Positions 1 through 13,350 of a stretch of 64,000 nucleotides of DNA are shown in pieces. Under the pieces are notes generated by a model. That model saw only the letters and a list, made by a program, of their open reading frames with translations, made no database searches and was not told the DNA's origin. The stretch is taken from assembly GCA_037074705.1 (NCBI GenBank), contig CM073590.1:44210395-44274394 (forward strand), read 5' to 3'. This stretch comes from Zhengitettix transpicula. Taxonomy: Eukaryota; Arthropoda; Insecta; Orthoptera; Tetrigidae. Each line of letters starts with the position of its first letter. Positions within the stretch are counted from its first letter, which is position 1. Made by a program: the position numbers and the translations under genes.

Positions 1-2143
1 TTTGACCCCTAAAAATATTTATCCGACTGAAATATCGACTGTTTTAGCATGTTTAAATATTTCCACCCCCGTCCACCCCCGCTTCTGGGGGTGGTAGACG
101 CGTCTCACCCCGACAGTGTTGTTTTCCTGGTCGCAGAGAACCCGTGTACGAAATTTGGTGAAATTTGCTCTACCGGTGTTGATTTGTATTTTCCACCCCA
201 AACGCTAGGGGTGCTCTTTCCCCAGGGTGTAGAGGTTGAAAATTATATTCAAATATCATCAGTGGACAGACTATAAATATCTTCGACAGCTAAAAATATT
301 TATCCGACTGAAATATCGATCGTTTTAGCATGTTTAAATATTTCAACCGCCGTGCACCCCCGCTTCTGGGGGTGGTAGACGCGTCTCACCCCGACAGTGT
401 TGTTTTCCTGGTCGCAAAGAACACGTGTACGAAATTTGGTGAAATTTGATCCACCGGTATAGATTTGTATTCCCCACCCCAAACCCTAAGGGTGCCCTTT
501 TCCCAGGGTGTAGGGGATGAAAATTATATTCAGAAAACATCGGTAGAAACACCATCAATATCTTGGATACATTAAAATTATTATTGTCCCCTCCAGCCTC
601 ACCCCTATCACGCCTACAAACAACATCGGTAGAAATACTATCAACGTCAATGGTCCCGGCATTTATTTATTCCACGCTAATATCGATGATTTAACATTTT
701 AGAAAATTTCCATCCCATCCACTCCCGCCCCTGGCGGCTAAATGGCCAATTTGATACTATAATTGAACTGGACGACATCCTTAACCTTGGATTTTCCAAT
801 CTCGGTTTTATTCACGTTATTTTATTGCAGTGTTCCTCCACCCAACACCTAAAAGTGCTCTACTTATAATCCCGACCCGCTTTTGTGGGTTGTAGACGCG
901 TCTCACCCCGACAATTTTTTTTTCCTTAACCTATAAACACATAACATTTTGGCAGTTTTAGAATAATAGACAATTCTCACCCCCAGCCCTAAGCAAGCTC
1001 ACCACTAATGTGTAAAGGGATTTATATTTTCAACAACATCCGTTGAAATAGTATTCACGTAATTCTCCTCCAAGAACGCGCAAGAACTGACTATTTATCT
1101 TCCCTTCAAACCCCCACCCTTTCGGGTTAAATGGGTAATTAAAAATATTTATCCGAAGTAAACTAACTGACATCCATAACCTTCTATTTGACTCCAAACT
1201 CGGTTGTATTTGGGTTATTTTTCTGTAAAGCAACTCCACCCCAAACCCTAAGGGTGCCCTTTTCCCAGGGCGTAGGAGATGAATATTATATTCAGGTAAC
1301 ATCGGTAGAAACACAATCAATATCTTTGACCCCGAAAATATTTATCCAAATCTAATACCTGCTGTTTTAGCATGTTTATGTATTTCAACCCCCGTCCACC
1401 TCCGCTTCTGGGGTTGGTAGACGCGTCTCACCCCGACAGTGTTGTTTTCCTGGTCGCAAAGAACACGTGTACGAAATTTGGTGAAATTTGATCCACCGGT
1501 ATAGATTTGTATTCTCCACCCCAAACGCTAGGGGTGCTCTTTCCCCAGGGTGTAGAGGCTGAAAATTATATTCAGATATCATCAGTGGAAACACTATAAA
1601 TATTTTTGACCCCTAAAAATATTTATCCGACTGAAATATCGACTGTTTTAGCATTTTTAAATATTTCCACCCCCGTCCACCCCCGCTTCTGGGGGTGGTA
1701 GGCGCGTCTCATCCCGACAGTGTTGTTTTCCTGGTCGCAAAGAACACGTGTACGAAATTTGGTGAAATTTTCTCTACCGGTATAGATTTGTATTCTCCAC
1801 CCCAAACCCTAAGGGTGCCCTTTTCCCCTGGGTGTAGGGGATGAAAATTAAATTCAGAAAACATCGGTAGAAACAGCATCATTATCTTGGAGCCCTAAAA
1901 ATTATTATCCGACTAAAATATCGGCTGTTTTAGCAGGTTTAAATATTTCAACCCCCGTGCACCCCCACTTCTCGGGGTGGTAGCCATGTCTCACCCCGAC
2001 AGTGTTTGTTTCCTGGTCGTAAAGAACACGTGTACGAAATTTGGTGAAATTTGCTCTACCGGTGTAGATTTGTATAACGAACATACAAATATACAAACAT
2101 ACAAACATACAAACATACATACACTCTTTTTTATTTATAAGAT
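1..2143 (+). repeat. C-rich tandem array 1, right end of a copy with tail
   Basis: Tandem C-rich units run from the window edge, so the head of this copy lies outside. The core motif ACGAAATTTGGTGAAATTT recurs near 150, 430, 1470, 1750 and 2030, giving steps of about 281, 1043, 281 and 281 bases. In this array the tail segment (GACGCGTCTCACCCCGACAG through ATAGATTTGTAT) has become part of the tandem unit, whereas in other copies it occurs once at the end. The real terminus is at 2083-2143: an ACAT/ACAA microsatellite followed by TTATTTATAAGATT. Between about 560 and 1320 the units are of the ordinary type without the tail. Minus-strand open frames of about 60 codons repeat here only because the DNA repeats; I do not regard them as genes. 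Confidence 0.85.
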
Positions 2144-5100
2144 TATAAATATGGAAAATTTTGAATGTAAATGCAATGAGCCACCTTCCTCCAAGCACTT
2201 ATTCTCCGTTTTCAAAACATTTGGCAGCTCCCTACGAAATGCAATAAATAACTAACTGACCACCCTCGAATATGCGACTAGCCTGCGCATTTCGACAAAA
2301 TTTAGAAGGAAAATTCTTTTTGCTTGCCAGAAAATTAAATTACACAACCTTAAAATATAAGGTAGAAAATGAACCACTACTATATATATATATATATATA
2401 TTGTAATATAAATTAAAAAGGCCAGTAATCGTTTTAATTAAATTGAATTGTTATCGGCGAAAATACATCAAAAGAAACAATGCAAGGTCGAGGCATTGTT
2501 AGCGAACGCACTCCGAAAGTTAGAGAAAAAATCATTACGCCATGACATTGCCAGCAGATGGAACAGTCTTCGCCTTCTTCGGCGATTTATTGCTGTGAAA
2601 CTTCACCAAGAACTCGATAGCAACATCCTAACGACAAAGTTTTTGTTTCATTGTAAGCAGACGTGGAACCCATATTACGCACAGTTTTCTCATGATTCAG
2701 TCAATACGCGAAGTACAACACTTTTGGAAATGCCTACCATGACTGGTAGCTCGCACAAATTCAGTCAATAACCATTTTACGGATTTTCGTCAACTTCTGG
2801 CGTGGTCACTTCATTTCGTCGACCACTCCAATGTTTGACTTCGAAGCTCAAACGACCACGCTTAAACTCCTCAACCCCATATTTTATTGATGAAAACGAA
2901 GTTTAGATTCCTCCAGAGTAGAATCTAATTCGATTTTCATATTTGTGGAAAAATGAACATATTGAATCACCTAATGATGTCCAATTGTCCAAATGTAACG
3001 TCTTCAAACTTAAGCTTTATAAGGTTTGTACTTTAGACCAATTTTGTTAACCCGCCATCTACACGTCATTTCAAGTAATTCTGGGATTAGCCCTCGTACA
3101 ATAAATAAGCTATAACGCGAGAAAAAAATGTCATATTGCCTTAATATCACTCCTTTAAGCAACAAATGAGAAGTATATATAGTTTGAAAAAGTTTATTTC
3201 CTGAAACAAAGTGTTATTTTTATTTACACTAATCGCAAGTTTCCCCGTAGGTATGTATCCAATGCTGAATCCCCGTAAAATATTAATAAACTCACGCAAT
3301 CTTTCGTGAAGACACTAATAACAAAGCTGTCGACTACGGAAATATACGTAACTACTGCGTGTTTACGAAACAAGGGCAATCTAACAAAGCAGCAAAACAA
3401 GAAAGTTGAGGAACACGTCTCCATAATACTTGAATGCTAAGATTTTCGGGGGAATGAAATTTCATACAACCTTTATTCAATATACAACAATAAAAAGAGA
3501 GAAAAAAGATAGAATGAAGGTATCGTATAATGGGAAATCCAGTGCACGAAAAAATTATATGACGAAATTAATGTTTTGAACTTTGAAATATTAATGTGAA
3601 TATAGGTCACTAGAAACATATATAGATATATGAAGTGTGTTTTGTGAAAATCATATTTCACATTTATTTTAGGACGGATATATTACATTTGTTGGATGGA
3701 ATGAACATTAGAATGATGATCAGATGGTTAGTAAATAATGATTCAATAAGTTATTGTTCACGTTTAATAACGAAACAGGGATCCCACCTTCAGGGCTTTA
3801 AATAGGGATCATTTGAAGATATTTTATTTTTTAATTTATTAAAATTATTACAAATACACTATAACTAAGATCGTCCATAATACTGCAGAATCAATATCGG
3901 AAAATGACACAAAAAGAACCAATATCATGTTCCAATCATAATGCCTAACAGAAACATGAAAATACAAATGTAAAACTATTGCAAGATTTAATATTAACTG
4001 CCATAAGAAATTGAATGAAAATCTATTGTTGAATTTAAGCAAAGGCTTGTATATTATATTGTAGATGTTAATTGGGCGAGCAAATAGCGCCACCAGGAAC
4101 GAGTAATCAATACTACCAGTTCTTAGGACCAAGGTTCTATTGCCAACTAAGTGATCACGAATTTATGAACCACATTTTCACAAGGCCTAAAAGCGTGAAA
4201 GTTATCAGGAGATAATTTACTCACAGCGAATAATATTAGCTTACAAATCTAATTTCACCACAAATAATGTAGTAGTCCTAAACGATGGCTTTCAAATATG
4301 TGCTGTCCGGTTAACGAAAAAAAAGCAAAACGATCCGTACAACAGGACAATAAATAGTATGCTTTAAATGTTTTAGTGGTGAACAAAAGAAGTAGAATGG
4401 CTGATATGCATTTCATAATCGAATGTATATTTGGCCTTCGAAGATAGTAATGTGACACTACATTCCACAGAAAACGTCACAAGCCTAGGTGACGATATCG
4501 TAAGTAAAAAACTTGCAAATATTTGGGAGAAAAATTCCATAAAACTTTTTAAATTATTAGAGGTCACCTGTCTTAGTCTCAGCTGATTAAAGGGCGAAAA
4601 TCTCTGCACTTCATAAATAGGGTGCTGAGAGACGCTGAGCACATCGCTTGAATGTCACATGACCAACAGATTTTGGACCAACAGTTTTAGGATTTCCATA
4701 AATTATTTTACGAAAATACTTTTAACATTAGGCGAATTATTATCTCCCTTTGGAGAGACCCAATAGATATCATCATGAAGCAAACTGCGTAGAACATGCT
4801 CAGATCTGAGTGGTCCAGTGATTCTAAAAATAACAGAAATACTAAATCTATCACGTACATGAAACTTTCAAATTTTTTGAGCTCGATGTGATGAAACTTG
4901 TAGAGGTATTATTCGGGTATTCCATTGTCTATGTCTGAAGACGATTAAAGTAGAAATATCAAGTGAAAGTGCGTGAGTGGCTTTAAGATGAGGACAGGAA
5001 TAAGATACTCTACGTTTAGAACAGTAAAAAATTCAGTTCTTCTTCAGGTAAATAATATTTAAGAATCATAGGTGGGCACACGAGCCAGAGAAATCATTAA

Positions 5101-8100
5101 CGAAAGAAACCTATTAAATTCAGTCTATTTTAGTCAACAATCGAGGCATTTAGCAACGAACTGTAGCCAACTGTATGCAATAAACAAAATTTAAGTAGTT
5201 TTATTTCGTAATTGCTTTTAGGAGTCGTCTGTCCCAACTCAGATACTTAGCCTTTCTTTCCCTGAAAAAGATTCTTACTGACTTAAACGTTGGAACTATC
5301 TAATTCTTTTCCTCACCTTAGCACTTGTCATACTTTCATTTTACCCTTCTACCTTACTTTTTTCCCATCAATGGACTGGCCGAATAGCGTATCTAGAAGT
5401 TACAAGAAGCAGTTAGTAGAAAATCTCCTAAGCATGATCTTGCATTAATATTATTTTTGAGGAGTTCGGCAAATTATATGGTGACTTTTTTTACTGCCGA
5501 ATAAATGGTAAGTGTAAGATACTTTACTAATGGTTTGATATATTTATTTATATTTAACTTTACAACAATAAATGACTAAGATATAATGATGAAAAAATTT
5601 TGTCACGTTATGTTTAACGTGTTATTTGAAGGAGAGTAAATTTCCTTAATAAAAACAAAATTTTTTGATAGTGGTATTGAAAAAACTTTGATTTTTTCTT
5701 AAAAAAAAGTAACAAGTGTTACAAAGAATGGGCTGTGAGGAGGATGTATAGAGGACCAAGCCTCGACCCTGGCTATCGACCCGAGATCCGAATAGACGTG
5801 TTAATGTTGCAGCAATTACACCATATCGGCGTTAACTTAAACTCAAAGAAAATTGTCAGCATTACTTGTTTCAAACTTCTGTCACCTCTCTCACTAAACA
5901 GCTCAGTGTTTTAGGATATGATGTCAAAACAGGAATATATGATAATCATTAACAAATCTTGAATAATTCCCGCTAGTGTAATAACGTTCCACTCTGCATC
6001 GTCTTAAGTTCTTATATTGTCTGGGAAGTATCAAAATGTGAACAAAGGGAGATGGGTATTTTTTAGAAAATAGAAGAGTTTGATATTAACGAACATAATG
6101 GATATTTTAGTTACTGGCAATATATTATTTTATGTAATTTGACTACAATTTCCATAAACACAAGGAGGAACTAAAATCAGAACACATTATATAAATTACT
6201 CTAGTGTACAAATCTCTGATGTGTTGGTTTCATTGTCTCAATTTCATAGATCACAATGGTGTGGAATTTTGTAAAAAAAATAATTAATATTAACGTTTCA
6301 GAAAGTTATTAGCGCTTTGTCGACTCAACTAAGTTATATAAGACTAAACCAGTAACTGAACGTGTTTACAAATTGTCATAGTAATATTCTGTAGCATTAA
6401 TTAAAATTTCATTTACTGTCCGAATATTATTTTTGGGTAGGAAAACCGTTTCAGATTTTAAAGAAAATTACTGAACTATTTTCAATAAGTTTTTTATTAA
6501 AGTTCTTTTCTATGACGACAACGCAGTTCTATGGGTGCAGTTTTTAAAAAAGATCAAAGTAAATGAAGCAGAATAAAACGAAAACGTCTTTGATTAAAAT
6601 AAAAAAAATTACCCACAAAAAAAGACGTATCATTTTTCACGATATTATCAAACAACTTTGGTACTACACAGACATAGATGACTATTTAAGTTGCTATGAT
6701 TTAAATAATCGTGAAATGTACGCTACATTCGCCTGCATCCCACTTCACCTTTTCTTGTCAGTTTCATTGAATTGAATTGGAACTACAAATAATATTTGTA
6801 TAATTGCACGTGTTGAGTATAGAATCAAATGGAAAATCTAGCCAGTTTGAAGGACAGAAAATAAGATAATTGAATAATGATCGTGAGATGCTACAGAAGA
6901 ATTTCTAAGAGTAAAAGACAAAAGAAAAAGCGGAATTTTCAGAATAACTCCAAGGGAAATAATCTTTAGACTTTGAAACAAGTCAGAGTACTATTAATCA
7001 ACATTAATATATGACAAAGGTAGAGAGTAAGAATATTACTGGAAAACAATAACCAATGTATATTATAAAAAAGTATTATGCTATCAACAGATCGGAAAAG
7101 ATCAGACAACAAACCAACCATTATTTATGGTTGAATAAAGAATTTAATATTTATAATCAATGCTATTTATGAAAATATTTAACAACGAATCCTAAACAGT
7201 CGAGTATTAAGATAGAAAAAATATGGGGTAAAATGAGACTACTTTAAATAGATCTGAAGACCGTGAAACATTTAGACTTCTGTCAGTAGAAATTTGTAAA
7301 AATTATCCTTGGCAGTGAAGTGCAAGTAAGTTTAGCTTATCTCGAAAAACAAGCAAAGGATGAGAAAATATGCAGTCCTTATCGCAAAGCGTATCACATT
7401 TTAGTGATTCTTAAATTTTATTGTTTTTCGCTATACTGACGCAGGCATTCCTCTCTAGACGCAAAATATCGCATTTTCCTCCAATATTCAATTCGATTTT
7501 TATTAAACTGATATCAAATAAATACGAACACTTTGAACAATAGCTTTATTTTTGTACAAGATGCCTAATACAGGAAATAAATTTTAGTATGAGGATTTAA
7601 CTTTCTTCCGAGAATATTAGAAATTCTGCTTAATTTTTATAGAAGTTCACAAATTGTACACTAAATTCTTGTAATATTACAAAGTATTTGTCGGTGGAAA
7701 CAAAAATCAACATGTTAAGAGTAAAACTTAACTGGTTGCGAGACTAACTTACAGTTAATTTAGTCGAATAATAAACATATTGGAACAATAAGGAATCAAT
7801 CATATGAAATTATCAAAGTTTGCGACTCACAGCGAAGTTTCACTCAAATATCAAAGAACAGTGCTAGTCAACGTATTTTTCCAGCATAATGATAATTTAA
7901 TCTGATGAATTCCTGTCTAGTATACGAATTCGAATTACAGTATGATTTTGAATTTTATATGTTCATTTCGAATTAACGTTCCAGTAACTTCCTCTGAGTA
8001 ATGTCAGTATTATTAGCCATATAAGACCACGATCCCAAATACGACAATCATTGTGATCCATTGCGTAACCTGAAACAGCAAACATGTACTATAACTAACT

Positions 8101-10330
8101 GTTCTCTCTGGATTTATTACTGATAACCAACAATTGTGGTAAACACGTCGATAATAAAGTAACGAAAAATTTGAAATGATAAAATCCTGAATTTAATCAT
8201 TTATATAAATTATATTTCATTGTATGGCACGTCGGCCCATTTTCGGGTCGTGACCTGTAGAAATACAAATAATTAAAATGATAAAAAGTAAGTTTTAAAA
8301 ACCTGAATCTTTTTTATTAGTTTGTAGTAAGCTTCATACCAGGATTTAAAGCTTAAAAATTCACTTCAAGAGTTGTGTGATAAGTTCGCGGCGGAAGTTA
8401 CGTGAGAAAATACAGCGGATTTTCGCCACAGAATTCCCCGGAATCATTAGTGATTTATCACACCACTGCTCTGGAGCTTTCTGAAACGTGTGGTGGGAAA
8501 AATGGATAACTAAATTCCTTCAACAGCAAGTGTCAGGGTACCTATTCTGCTGGATCAATCAAAAGATTGCAATAAAAACGTTCGGTTAAAGAACAGACAC
8601 GTCAAGTTTAATCAAGTTTGACGTGGACTGCCACAACATTTAATGCGCTGTCCAACGTGTTAATGGATAGTGTATTTCATTACCACGGTTTAAGTTAATC
8701 ATTAATATAACCGAAATAATATATCAACATAAAAGATAATGGAATTAAGATTCATCTACAGCAATAAAGCATGTCCGTTTCCAGGAAATTAAATGGGACA
8801 TAACTTTGTATCTGTGGGGCGACAAACTGGCAAATAACACTCAAAACGATCGATAAACCCCAAATCTGTTCCTGGAGTAAATTTTGGATCCCATTAATCA
8901 ATACTTGGCTGCCATCGTGGTACTTCAGAAAGACATTGAGTCAGGTGACAGCGCAGCCCGTACACTATAAAAACTTATTCAAATATACCTTCAACATGTA
9001 TAGCTACTATAAAAATTCACCGATTCAGCCATTAGCAACACTTTCACAAGCAATATGAAATTATATCCGGTTATTAGTGAACCGAACTAATAGATATCCC
9101 ATTTAATAGAAACAAGTTAGTTATAACCAAATTTACAAACTTTCATGCTGCTCACCTGTTTGATACAGAATATTATTATTTCTGTCTAATGGTATTCAAT
9201 AATTTTGCATTAACAGAAATACTAATACTGGCACCAACCTTTGTAAATTATATGTTAAAACATTTGGCATTAGATACATACACAAATGACATAAATATAT
9301 GTCCAAAAATTATATATAATTACTTAATCAATTTCAGATTGTTCAACAGACTTATATCCGGTATTAAAATTGTACAATAAAATAGACCACCAAAACTAAA
9401 CCTAAGTGAGAAACAAAAGTGGAGAACGGAGAGAGGGAGACTAATTTGAAAGGGAGTAATATATGTATAGAACAGTACTCCCTTAAGCAAGATCTGTAAA
9501 CCGCAGCGGACACGAGGAAATGGTTTGTGCTGTTGTTGCAACAATGTTGAATTTGTTGCTTCTATTAACAACCTACAGTAACAAACAAGTCTGCGCGTAC
9601 CTCGATGGGACGCTCAGTCTTGGCCGTTTGTAATAAGTTCTCGCTTGCCGCTAGCGCCAAGTGCGACGCTCATGTAGATATTATGTTTTAGAAGGGAAAA
9701 GGCGTTACCCCGACTAAAATTTATCAACTGACTGAAGTGTATGGCGAGTCGTCCAATGATATAAAAAACGACAGTAAGTAGTCGTACCGAAATTCACTAT
9801 GAAGACAAGCGAAAATCCATTCTTTTCCGATTCACACCCTAACGAAAGATGCGTTAAAATCAACGGATTCCTCTGCACGATCTTTGCATTTTAGGTCCTT
9901 AGATTTCCTTTAGCACCAATCATTGGATTTTTATGGGAAAATCGCTGAAGACAACCTAATAGTAACAACTTAACTCTTATTGCGTATTTCTTCGTCCCTA
10001 TGCAGACTAAAAGGGCAAATTCTTGCATTCGATTGGCAAGAAAGGCGAAACCTGGACGATACACTTCACACCTGACACGTAACAACAGTCACTCTTCAAC
10101 AGCATGGCGGTGAATGGGCATAGAAAAACGTCCGATGAAGCCTTCAAAAAAGTATCGACCAAAATGATGATTATTTAGAAAGATAGATAAATGTTCAAGC
10201 TTTAAAATTATGTAAACATTATAGAAAAATATGTAGACCTTACGTTTTGGCACACTCGTATCATTTTTCGTTAATATTTAACCTACAGAAGAATCTAAGA
10301 AGCAGTAATGAAAATAAAACGAACATTTCA
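2144..10330. other. AT-rich intergenic stretch without a recognisable gene
   Basis: This is 8.2 kb of AT-rich sequence with stop codons in all frames. The only longer open frames are a 107-codon plus-strand frame at 2448-2771 and scattered frames of 60-95 codons. None shows a family motif, exon-like boundaries or a clear composition shift. A short (TA)n tract lies at 2380-2402. Two patches with higher GC (about 5745-5800 and 9590-9700) were inspected and gave no interpretable reading frame. I see no tRNA-like or rRNA-like segment. Confidence 0.6.
2380..2402. repeat. (TA)n microsatellite
   Basis: An uninterrupted run of TA dinucleotides. Several LTR-like elements in the window sit in tracts of this kind, but this one is empty. 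Confidence 0.95.
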
Positions 10331-10889
10331 TCTTACAACCCCAAGGGCGGGTGTGGACGGGTGTGGAAAATTACATACATGCTAAAACGGCCATTATTAG
10401 AGCCGGATAAATATTTTTCGGTGTCAAAGCGATTCATAGTGTTTCTAAAGATGTAATGTGTGTATAATTTCAACTCCTAAAAGCATGGGAAGGGAGCACC
10501 CTTAGCGGTGGGGGTGGAGATTCTTTACAGGAAAATAACGCTAATACAACCGAGGTTCGAGACAAATCCAGTGTAATGGATGTCGGTGGGTTCGATTACG
10601 ACATTCAATTGACCATTGAACCACCACGGCCGGGGGTGGAATTTTTCTAACAAATCGAATCAAAAATAAATGGTCGATATTTGCCTGGAATAAATATTTG
10701 TCGGGGTCAATGACGCGGATATTATTTATATCGTGCTGTTTGTAAAATTTCAACCCCTTTCAGCATGGTAAGGGAGCACCCTTAGTTGTGGGGGTGGAGG
10801 GACTATTCATATATTTAACGAAAAAACAACCGAGATTCGAGTCAAATCGGGGTTCTGCATGCGCTGAACCAATTTATGACATTATCATT
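10331..10889 (-). repeat. C-rich tandem array 2, left part
   Basis: Reverse-complement units of the C-rich family: G-rich blocks such as AAGGGCGGGTGTGG, the block matching GGTTGAAATTATACACA in reverse, and the dyad-like block around ATAGTGTTTCTA. No tail is found at the left edge, so the copy is truncated here. The array is interrupted at about 10890 by an LTR-like element and resumes near 11640. Confidence 0.8.
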
Positions 10890-11639
10890 AAACAAAGTTG
10901 TGAATTTAAGATAAAGTAAAAACATTCACGGAAGTATTATCCCGTAAATATCGCTAAGTTAGCAGTTTTTACGTCTATCAGCAGCCAGGAAAAGAGTGCA
11001 TTTTTTATGTCTGTAGCCAGCCAGGAATAGTAAAGTCGCAAAGACTAGAAAATCTATGAATCACAGGATTCATATAAGGCAAGCGGTCACCAGATAGCTG
11101 ACAAATAGGGGGATCATACGAGTTCCTGAGAGCCTATCAAGGTTAACTTAAAGAGTGTGAAATCTGTGAGCCGAGATTAGAATCAGTGTAAAAATTTTGC
11201 AATAATGTACTTCCGAAAACAGAAAGGAATGCTGGAACCAGCTGGACAGATGTGAGTAACAAAATACAAAATAATGATTTATGTAAACGTAATTAACAGG
11301 ATAGAAGTCAGATTTCGTTCTATTTTAATTGTCAAGTTAATTTCTTTTCTTTTTAATTTATTTCTATCGACGTATTGTTTAGGTAAATGTGATTTGTTTG
11401 TTAATGAGATTTTTAAATCAATTTGTTGTGTCCATTATCAAACCCAGTGAGGGCCCCGAGATCTAAAATTTTAAATTGTAATTGTTTTTGAGTTATTGCC
11501 ACAAAATAAAATAAATATTTTGTTTGTTAATTTCGACCTTTTAATTTAATAAAAGCCTTCCATTTAATTATTACATTTTGACGCTTCAACGAGAGGTTAA
11601 TTCTTTAAATTAATTAATGGCTTTTATTTTATTATTACA
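10890..11639 (+). mobile_element. LTR-like element, copy E, inside C-rich array 2
   Basis: A 750-bp AT-rich segment that breaks the C-rich array. It shares a central block around 11443-11470 (AACCCAGTGAGGGCCCCGAG) with the other copies, followed by an AT-rich region. Its last part contains two TTATTACA-type ends, separated by a decayed primer-binding-site-like motif (TTTTGACGCTTCAACGAGAG at 11576-11595). The 5' end is unclear; no clean TGTAATAA start is visible. It has no coding capacity. Assignment to an LTR family rests on the TG...CA-type ends and on comparison with copies A-D and F in this window. Confidence 0.55.
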
Positions 11640-13350
11640 ATATTTATAACCTCTTTCAGGATTTGGAGTGGAGCACCCTTAAGGGTGGGGGTGGATCGGA
11701 TTTATATAAAAATAACGCAAACACAATCGAGATTGGACTCGAATCCAGGGTTATGGTTGCCAGAAAGTTTAATTATGATATTCAAGTTGCCGTTCTAGTC
11801 CCCCAAGTTGGGGTGGAAATCTTCAAACAGGCCAACACGTCCCATATTTGAATCGGATAAATATTTTCGGGGTAAAAGTGATTAATATAGTTTGTATTAA
11901 CGTATGTGAGTAAAATTTCAACATTTTACGACATGGAAAAGGAGCACCCTAGGGGTGGGGGTGGAGTTCCGTAACAACAAAATAACTGGAATACAACAAA
12001 GACTGGAGTCAAATAACCAAAGTTGTGTGTGTGGGTGTTGGCGGGTGTTAGAGGGGCTGGGCGGAGGAGGGCGGGGATACAAACTTTGAACAGGCTAACC
12101 GGTCGTTTTTTGCGTCGAATCAATATAATTCGGGATCAACGGCATTCATAAAATTTTGCTATATGTTCTCTGTGTATAATTTACACCTCTTTCAGGCCTG
12201 GGAGTGGTGCACCTATAATGGTTTAGGGTGAAGTGGTACTACATAAAAATAACTTAAACACATTCGAGTTTGGAGTCGTGTCCGGGGTTATGGATGTCTC
12301 TGAGCTTAATTATGACATTCAACTTGCGGTTTAACCCCCACGGGTGAATGTGAATGGGGGTGGAAATTCTTCAAACATGTTAATCGCCCGATGTTTGCCA
12401 AATATTTAGGGCTTAGGAGTTTATTACGGATAGGGGTGATGTTGGGTGGTTCATTACAACAAAATAATGCCCATACGACTGGGATTGGAATCAAATCCAA
12501 GGATATGGAAGTCGCTGAGTTTATTTATGACAATCTGGTCAACGAGCGTGGGTGGGTGGCGGAGGGCGGAGAGAGGGGGATGCGCCGCGGTGGATGATGA
12601 AAATTTGCAAACATTTAAAACAGCCAATTTTTGCGTCGAATAAATATATTTCGGGATCAAAGAACCTTATAATATCTCTCTACATGTTCTCCGTGTATAA
12701 TTTCAACCCTTTTCTGGTTCGGAAGGGTAGCATCCTTAAGAGTGTGGCATTATTAAAAATTATGCAAAACAATCGAGATTCGAGTTGAATCCAAGGTTTT
12801 GTATGTCACTGAGTTTAATTATTAGATTCAACTTACCGTTTAATTTCCACAAGCGTAGGTGGTAATTTTAAAACATGTTAATCGGCCGATATTAGCGTCG
12901 AAAAAACTGTTTTGGGGGTCAATTAAATTCATAATATTTCTCTAGATGCTCTCAGTGTATAATTTTAATCCCTGTCGGCGTGGATGGGAGCAAGCTTCGG
13001 GGTGGGGTTTGGTGGGGCGTTACATGAAAATAACGCTAATACGATTGGAATCAAATCCGGGAATATCTACATCTCTGAATATAATAATTACATTCAACTT
13101 TTTGTTGAACCCAAAGTACAGTGGGGACGTGGGTGGAAATTTTGTAAATCGTTGAAACGGACGATATGATTTATGAAATAAACTTTTTCGGGGTCAATGA
13201 GTTCAACCTCTTTCGGCATGGGAGGTGAGAACATGTAGGGATAGGGAGCGAAGTGCATTACATAAAAATAACGCAAAAGCAACCGAATTGGAGTCAAATT
13301 GGGGGTTATGGATATGCGACATCCCGGGAAACGCCGGGCACCCAGCTAGT
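11640..13350 (-). repeat. C-rich tandem array 2, right part with head
   Basis: Reverse-complement units continue to the head, which reads out at 13341-13350 as CCCAGCTAGT (ACTAGCTGGG on the minus strand), preceded by CGGGAAACGCCGGGCA. Unit boundaries can be followed by the repeated G-rich block with 'AAGGGTGGGGGTGGA' variants, the 'AAAATAACGCAAA' block and the 'CGAGATTGGAGTCGAATCC' block. Spacing between successive units is roughly 250-310 bp. Small frames inside are incidental. Confidence 0.85.

Noticed and set aside
19..1805. Four very similar 60-codon minus-strand frames (19-201, 300-482, 1342-1524, 1623-1805) that look like a conserved small protein family
   Set aside because: They fall in the repeated 281-bp units and are conserved only as DNA. 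Frames in other arrays break at once, and there is no promoter or start context.
2448..2771. 107-codon plus-strand frame
   Set aside because: No domain, no splice-like borders and no supporting neighbour. It is basic and AT-rich like many chance frames here.
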